Part shown: one piece after another, positions 5,602 through 11,262 of the stretch
Layout: each line of letters begins with the position of its first letter
How positions within the stretch are numbered: position 1 is the stretch's first letter
Origin: Hepatocystis sp. ex Piliocolobus tephrosceles
Lineage: Eukaryota; Apicomplexa; Aconoidasida; Haemosporida; Plasmodiidae
NCBI GenBank assembly: GCA_902459845.2
Contig: CABPSV020000379.1
Coordinates: 6,505-17,766 of the forward strand
Direction of reading: 5' to 3'
DNA length: 11,262 nt
Notes under the pieces: generated by a model
The model's input: the letters and a program-made list of their open reading frames with translations, nothing else
Databases searched by the model: none
Told to the model about the DNA's origin: nothing
Made by a program: the position numbers and the translations under genes

Positions 5602-8600
5602 TTAGGTTGCTTCCTCCTTAACTGTATTATGGTCAACATTGTCTGAAATAAGTAAATTATCATCAGCTTCGTCCTCCAAAGCATGAGTAAAAAAGTTAAG
5701 AGTTATTTGATTAAAAGAACATATATCTGCACATCTTTGTAAGTTAGGTATAATAAGTTGATGTAATTCGTATAAATAAAATCGAAATTTATGATCAAAT
5801 AAAAATTGATTTCTGTAAATACTTATAATAGATAATACAATGTTAATACAATATTCTACTTGAAAACTAAAATTACCACATGTTTGGTATTTTTTTCTAT
5901 TTGTTTGTATACTTTGTAAAAAGAAAAAAGAAGTTAAATACATTTTAATGTAATTTAATAATTTATAAGCATAGTAAAAAGGTAAAGAAATTAAAACTTC
6001 ATATAATATATTATTTTTAATACTACATATAATATTAATAATAAATTCATATGGGTCTTTATTTAATAATTCAGGACGAGAGGTTGGTTTATTTGGTGGT
6101 TGAACAAAATCGGGTAATTCTTTTTTAATTTTTGCTTCTTCATATGCTGTTTTATTTTTATAATAAGTTTCTAATACTGTTATTTCTTCTTCTACAATAT
6201 CTAAGTATTCAATTAATTTTTCAGCTGATTTTATTGATTCGATAGTTTTAATTGTAGCTTTTGTTAGTAAAGCATTTTTTTCAAGAGCAGATGGATAAGT
6301 AATATCATTCCTTAATGCTTCTTTTTCTATTTGTAACGTTAATTCTTTTTCTCTTTCTTCTTCTAAAAAAATTAAGTCATCTACTTTAACCCAATATCGT
6401 ATACTTTTATGACTACCAGAAGTAATAAAAAAAGAATCTTCCTTATGTATAACTATCGAAGTTAAAATACCAAAATTACCATCCATTGTGCATATACATT
6501 GAAATTTAATTGCATCCCACATTTTTATATAACCATCTCTTGATAAACTTATTAAATTATTATTTTTATTAAAAAATTGGATTTTTGTCAATACATCACA
6601 GTTTATATATAATCGTTTATTTATGTTTCCAAATTCTAAATTCCATATAAATAAATTCTTATCAGATGAACTAGAAGCTAGTATAAGATTATCACTTGAT
6701 ACATCTATACATGTTATTGGTAAACTATGACCATATAAAGTTAAATGTGTTTTTAATGTATCACTATATAATACTTCTATTAAATTATTTAAATAACCTA
6801 TACATATATATTTACCATTAGGTGAATATATTGCACAACTTACTTTGTCTGTTACTTCATAGTATTCTATTTCTTTAAACTTTAGTTTTAATTCTTTATT
6901 AACATTTATATTATAATTATTACCTGTATTAGTATTACTATCATATTCATCACTATTTAACTCTTCTTTTCTTAAAACCCATGATTTTATATTACTACTA
7001 CTACTACTACTACTACTACTAGTTGTACCATTTTTTTTTCCACTTTTACGTATATCATCCTTCACAACAAAATCATTACTACTTACTTTCCTCTTTTTAT
7101 TAATATTATTACTTTTATTTATTCGATCTGTTTTTTTATCTGTTAATACATTTTTTTTATTTTGTTTGATTATCCCGTTTCGGACGCTTGCTCGTTTTAT
7201 CTTAACATCTTCACCACCACTACCATTTTCATCATCTGAGCTATCTACTTCCATCGTAAAGTTAAAAAGTTTTAAAAACTTTTCTTCTCCAACTGATAGA
7301 AAACTTGTTCTATTAGGACCCGGACATGGACACATACTAACAATTTTCATTGCATGTGCTTTATATGAATATTTTAATTCAATATTTTTTAAATCATATA
7401 AAAATATGTAACCGAATTCATCACCTAAAATTATATATTCATCATTATAACAAAAAAAACCACTAGTACATTTTTCTATACTTATAGTTATTATATTTTC
7501 AAGATTATGTATATTCCATATTTTTACATATTTTTTACATATAGATAATAATAAATCATTGTTTTGTGATAAATTTAAAAACACAACTGACATATTATGG
7601 CCTTTATTTATTTCACATATTTCTTTAAAACATTTGGAGTAGTCGTATATTTTTTTTTCGATAATTGTGTCATTTTTACCAGTGTTGTTACTATTTGCTA
7701 TATCTTCACCTAAGTCCTCAATTTTGTCCTTACTTTCTCCTTCTCCTTTTACTTTTTCTTTACTTATATTTTTTTTTTTTTTCTTACTACCACTGTCATT
7801 GTTATCACTGTCACTGTTATCACTGTCATTGTTATCATTGTCATTGTTATCATTGTCATTGTTATCATCGTCATTGTTATCATTGTCATTGTTATTGTCA
7901 TTGTTATCATCGTCATTGTTATCATTGTCATTGTTATCATCGTCATTGTTATCATCGTCATTGTTATCATTGTCATCTTCACCTTCCTCTTCACCGTCCT
8001 CTTTCTCTTTACCCTCTTCTTCACCTACATCCACATCCACACCTTCTCCATCCTCCACTTCATGCTTTCCCTTTTTTACTATAAACATATCCTTATTATT
8101 AAGGATGTCAAAGATATCAACTTTAAACACACTTAAACGGTTACTAACATAAGCTACTAACATAAAAACATAATTATCCGTTTTTCTTTTTTTATATAAA
8201 TCAAAATTTTGTATTTTAAATTTACAATTATAAGCAAATAGAAATTTTATTTCATCACTAACAGTATGTACATCATAATTATTATGAATATTAATTTCTT
8301 GTTCAATTTCTTTTAATTTTATTTGTAAATTAATATAATCAATACTTTTATTTCCTTTAAATTTTTTTATCCTTTTTTGTTCTTGTATAATTGTTTTTTT
8401 TTTTTTTTTTAATTTTTCAATATATCGTTTTTTTTTATTTTTTTCTGATTTTTTCTGATTTTTCATAGAATTTATTTTGTATATTTCGATTTTCTTTAAA
8501 TTCGTGCAGCACATAAGTATACCGTTATAATCACCTTCCGAGCAGTAGCTAGTTCTGTTACAAAATTTTGAAGAATTGTTTAGAGAGTGGTTTAGAATGT

Positions 8601-10068
8601 TTAAAATCTTTGTTTCGTTGTTTGGCTCACTACTTTCTCCGACAGTTATCACACCAGTTGTCATACCAGTTGTCATACCAGTTGTTACACCAGTTGTCAC
8701 ATCAGTTGTAACATCAGTTGTAACACCACCAGTTGTTCCAAGAATGGGTACTATGGGTACATTAGTAGAAGTACTGTCAAGTAACGACAATAAAATTTTT
8801 TCCTGTTCTTCTTCTTTTACATCACCATTTTCAATCATAAAAGTAATATGCATATTGGTAATACGACCCATATTTGATCGTTTTATAACAGATAAAAAAC
8901 TTATATATATTTTACTATTCGTAAATTTATCTCTTTCATTTGAATATAAATCAATTTTATATATACGTAAAGAATTGTCACAAGCTACAATTAATCTAGT
9001 ATTTGTATTATTTATTAACAAACAATTTATTTCATTTTCACAATCTATTACAGTTTGAACACATGACTGTATATGTAAGTCCCATAATTTTATTAAACAA
9101 TCTTTTGAAACACTTATTAAAAAATTTGTGTTAACAATATTACTTATATATTTATTTGGCATTTCCAAAAAAGCAATATCGTTTACAATATTACTATGCC
9201 CTTCTAACTTGAATAAACCTTTATCGCTAGGTATATCCCATAAAATAATATTTGTATCTTTACTACATGAACATAAATAATTACCACTGTTATTAAATTT
9301 TAATTTACATATAGATGATGTATGACCACTAAAAGTAGATATTATTTTTCTTTCTTCCAAATTAAATACTCTAATAGAACCATTTGTATATCCAACTGCA
9401 ACCATATTCTTATTCCTCTCGTTTAAGCAAATGTATGAAACATGGTACATAAAAAAATAGTATGGGGGCGTAAAAGGCACTGTCAGTTTTGATTTTATTT
9501 CCTTTTCAGCCGTTTTCCAAATACTAACACATTCGTCATGTCCTGTTATAAAATTTTAAAAGTATCCGTATATACATTACATATAAGAGCAAGTAAAATA
9601 GAAAATAACATGTAATACATATGTAGCTATAAAAAAAAACGTATATAAACTGATGCTACAACATACATATATATATATATATATGTACGAATAACACTTA
9701 TTAGACCACTGAACATGAAAAATAAAAACATTATGTGTTATAATAAGCAGTTTTTATAAAATGTAAAATAACCGTTGTATTTTTTTTTTTTTTTTTTTAC
9801 AACTTCGGTTAAATAAGTAAAAAGTGTATATACATATGTAAAATGTCTAGTACAAACGACCACAGTAAACACAGTAAAACACAGTAAAACATGGTGAATG
9901 TCGTTTTTTTTTTTTTTTTTTCACTGATCATCTTTTTGCTTTTTTCTGTCAGTCTTATTTATTACCTGTCAGTATATGGTTAGAATTTAAAAAAACACAA
10001 TTAGATGTTCTCGAGTTCACAATGCCAAAGCAATCTTCGAACTCGTATCTGTCATATGATTTTACCAT
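5602..10068 (-). CDS. UTP12: UTP12 (WDR3/DIP2), UtpB component of the SSU processome; join(5602..9542, 9966..10068) on minus strand
   Basis: UTP12 is a nucleolar WD40 protein of the UtpB subcomplex, which works with U3 snoRNA in 18S rRNA maturation. The two exons give 1347 residues. The N-terminus MVKSYDRYEFEDCFGIV matches the yeast Dip2/Utp12 start. WD40 blades follow, for example GHTSSICKLKF, SKDTNIILWD and SKDCLIKLWD. Inserts: a Thr/Val repeat (about 304-333), a Lys-rich helix (about 394-432, placed as in the homologues), and a large acidic tract (about 527-620). The second propeller starts near 683, is interrupted by a linker with polySer (about 875-884), and resumes near 926 with family-typical LTLYGHSLPITCIDVSS and SDKNLFIWNLEFG. 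It ends at FLEEERE near 1095. The C-terminal Utp12 domain (about 1199-1320) contains ISLPFYYAYKLL. Yeast and human proteins are about 943 residues. The Met sometimes read at 9480 is a GTG inside exon 2, not the start. Stop is TAA at 5604-5602. Confidence 0.95.
6993..7021 (-). repeat. Poly-Ser trinucleotide repeat in UTP12
   Basis: A run of ACT triplets on the plus strand (AGT on the coding strand) encodes about ten consecutive serines, in the linker inserted in the second propeller. All codons are identical, so it is a likely length-variable microsatellite. Confidence 0.9.
7790..7974 (-). repeat. 15-bp in-frame repeat coding NDxDN pentapeptides in UTP12
   Basis: Plus-strand units GTTATCATTGTCATT and GTTATCATCGTCATT alternate. 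On the coding strand each gives the pentapeptide NDNDN or NDDDN, with NDSDN copies at the right (5') end, about eleven in all. It forms the core of the acidic insert between the two UTP12 propellers, followed by a Lys-rich stretch. Antisense and shifted frames are also open here (Leu/Ser, Cys/His or Met/Thr repeats) and are artefacts. Confidence 0.92.
8647..8735 (-). repeat. 12-bp in-frame repeat coding TTxVTT-type residues in UTP12
   Basis: Repeated CCAGTTGTCAT/CAC units on the plus strand encode alternating TTG(V/M) and TTDV tetrapeptides at about residues 304-333, in a loop of the first propeller. It is a low-complexity insert absent from yeast and human homologues as I know them. Confidence 0.85.
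9543..9965 (-). other. Intron of UTP12 (423 bp)
   Basis: Donor: ACAG|GTAATA at 9966/9965. Acceptor: TTTTATAACAG|GACATG at 9543/9542. Exon 1 ends one base into a codon and exon 2 supplies GA, making Gly35. In-frame stops lie just inside the intron on both sides (TAA at 9558-9556 before the acceptor; TAA after GGTAATAAA at the donor), so splicing is required. The join makes HILTG followed by GHDECVSIWK, continuous with the first WD40 blade of the family. The intron holds a short TA run (about 9668-9684), two poly(T) tracts (9780-9798 and 9904-9922) and a small CAGTAAA repeat near 9862-9893. No convincing intronic snoRNA was found. Confidence 0.92.
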
Positions 10069-10217
10069 TATAAAAAAAAAAAAAAAATTAACAAATTTTA
10101 GTAAAATAAAAAAAAAAAAAAATATGATACAAGAAAATAAACTTTGCAATGAAGTTTATAATTTAAAGTAATTTATGCAGTTATAAATCAAAAAGCTCCT
10201 GGTTTGTTCAACTTTTT

Positions 10218-10375
10218 GATTATATTTTTTGATCATATTTTTTGATCATATTTTATGATTATATTTTTTAATCATATTTTTTAATCATATTTTTTAATCA
10301 TATTTTTTAATCATATTTTTTAATCATATTTTTTAATCATATTTTTTAATCATATTTTTTTTTTTTTTTTTTTTT
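10218..10375. repeat. 13-bp minisatellite (AATCATATTTTTT), 11 units plus poly(T)
   Basis: Exact 13-bp phasing from 10218 to 10360. The first four units are variants (GATTATATTTTTT, GATCATATTTTTT twice, GATCATATTTTAT), the fifth is GATTATA-type, and the last six or so are identical AATCATATTTTTT. It runs into poly(T) to 10375. The tract begins about 150 bp upstream of the UTP12 ATG. Uniform copies at the right end suggest that side expanded most recently. Confidence 0.92.
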
Positions 10376-10536
10376 AAATATATTTGCCCTTGTAGAACAA
10401 CAAATTAACAACGCGGTATTAACAGCTATTTTTTTTTTTTTTTTGTTTTTTTTTACGTCGCTAAAAATGTCCTGCAAATATAAGTTAATAACTTTGTAAA
10501 ATAAACGTAATTTTTTTTCTACATTATAAACAAGAT

Positions 10537-10825
10537 ATGTTTTTATTTATTTTATTTTTTTTTTTTTTTTTTTTACCACATATTTTACTCTCTAAAATTG
10601 TTTTTATACTTACAACAAGTATGTATTTTGCATATGTATATTTATGTACATATATATATATATATATATATGTATAACATACGGATCCCTAAATATACCA
10701 ATTTACTTTTTTTCTTACATTTAGTTCTATTTTTTTTTTTTTTTTTTTTTTTTGCAGTCACATATATGTACTATACAAGCTTACCTGTTAAAGAGTTTCA
10801 TGCTTTAAAATCAATTTGCTATTAA
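10537..10825 (+). other. Possible tiny two-exon ORF (49 aa), unproven
   Basis: An ATG at 10537 opens a hydrophobic Phe-rich frame. A donor-like GTATGT at 10619 and an acceptor-like poly(T)-GCAG ending at 10757 would define a 139-bp intron. Joining 10537-10618 to 10758-10825 keeps frame (phase 1) and gives 49 residues, ending TSLPVKEFHALKSICY before TAA. The second exon has more gene-like composition than its flanks. Without splicing, the second-exon frame is also open from 10598, so the intron is not required. No homologue is recognised; chance is a serious alternative. Confidence 0.2.
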
Positions 10826-11103
10826 AAGCAATAATAATAAAATTAAAAAAAAAAAAAAAAAAATCTAAACTTTTTTTAATTTTTATTTATTTTCATTTTT
10901 TTTTGAAAAATTCCGAGTTACTCTACTTGAAACAATTTAATTTGTTCTTAGTAAATTTTTACTTTTTCATCACATATTGTTTTGTTCGCGTAACATTTTA
11001 AAAGAGACATTTACTCATTTTTGAAAAATATATATATATATACCAACTTCCTCTCAAAATGGCCAACATTTAAAAAACACAAATAAATAACACATACATA
11101 CAT

Positions 11104-11262
11104 AAAAGTAAAAAGTAAAAAGTAAAAAGTAAAAAGTAAAAAGTAAAAAGTAAAAAGTAAAAAGTAAAAAGTAAAAAGTAAAAAGTAAAAAGTAAAAAGT
11201 AAAAAGTAAAAAGTAAAAAGTAAAAAGTAAAAAGTAAAAAGTAAAAAGTAAAAAGTAAAAAG
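11104..11262. repeat. Perfect 7-bp tandem repeat (GTAAAAA), cut by window edge
   Basis: G of the unit recurs every 7 bp from 11108 to 11262 without one mismatch, giving about 23 copies that continue past the window. Every unit places GT ahead of A5. Such perfection implies recent expansion or active slippage. Confidence 0.95.

Larger units (their letters stand above)
10069..11262. other. 5' flank of UTP12: promoter and 5' UTR region without a confirmed gene
   Basis: This 1.2 kb lies upstream of the UTP12 start and should contain its promoter and leader. It holds a 13-bp repeat (10218-10360), poly(T) tracts around 10361-10375, 10429-10444, 10555-10574 and 10733-10753, a TA run near 10650-10670 and the 7-bp repeat at the right edge. 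Two weak gene-like signals (10537-10825 on the plus strand; a donor-like site at 10784 on the minus strand) are described separately. No conserved protein or RNA gene is recognised. Confidence 0.75.

Noticed and set aside
7665..8152. Plus-strand His/Cys/Tyr and Leu/Ser repeat ORFs and a minus-strand Met/Thr repeat ORF
   Set aside because: Shadows of the NDxDN repeat inside UTP12, which has conserved WD40 sequence on both sides in its own frame.
9478..9480. Translation start of the WD40 gene at 9480
   Set aside because: The codon is GTG, the open frame continues upstream to the splice acceptor, and family alignment requires the earlier residues from exon 1.
9543..9965. Intronic snoRNA in the UTP12 intron
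   Set aside because: CTGA and GATGAT-like motifs occur near 9920-9955 on the minus strand, but in the wrong order and without a terminal stem.
9955..10149. Independent 64-aa minus-strand gene
   Set aside because: Its second half is UTP12 exon 1 starting at the inner ATG (10068). The Phe-rich upstream part is poly(A/T) leader, and the end reads into the intron.

Overview
This window looks like nuclear DNA of a malaria parasite (Plasmodium or a close haemosporidian). Base composition is extremely A+T-rich, with long poly(dA:dT) tracts and many short tandem repeats between genes. The proteins carry Asn-, Asp- and Lys-rich low-complexity inserts inside otherwise conserved eukaryotic domains, and the one clear intron is short and AT-rich. 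The species cannot be fixed from the sequence alone. There is no sign of a bacterial operon, CRISPR array or insertion sequence.

Both recognisable genes are on the minus strand. Positions 1-3359 hold the 5' (N-terminal) part of an ABCB-class half transporter of the ATM1/HMT1/ABCB6 group. It has four N-terminal hydrophobic segments (TMD0-like), one six-helix-type membrane domain, one complete nucleotide-binding domain, and a Ser/Asn-rich C-terminal tail that turns into a 24-bp octapeptide repeat and runs off the left edge. Positions 5602-10068 hold a complete two-exon gene for UTP12 (WDR3/DIP2), a WD40 protein of the UtpB part of the small-subunit processome. A 103-nt first exon (9966-10068) restores the conserved MVKSY N-terminus and joins across a 423-bp intron to one long exon. 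The predicted protein is 1347 residues, about 400 longer than yeast or human homologues because of low-complexity inserts.

The 2.2-kb gap between the genes (3360-5601) is the 3' flank of UTP12 and the 5' flank of the transporter. It is an unusually dense chain of different minisatellites with periods of 12-13, 12, 24, 15, 17, 20 and 11 bp. It also holds a T43 tract, a (TA)n tract and a coding-like, GC-elevated island at 4829-4985. The 1.2 kb upstream of UTP12 (10069-11262) holds an 11-copy 13-bp repeat, several poly(T) tracts, a possible tiny spliced ORF, and a perfect 7-bp repeat that runs off the right edge.

The two genes have no obvious functional link: one is a probable organelle-membrane transporter, the other a nucleolar ribosome-assembly factor. 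I found no convincing new multi-gene system. The items most worth checking are the GTAC-bearing 12-bp array upstream of the transporter, the CpG-rich 20-bp array, the island at 4829-4985, the coding-like 15-bp repeat at 3979-4092, and the possible small spliced gene at 10537-10825.
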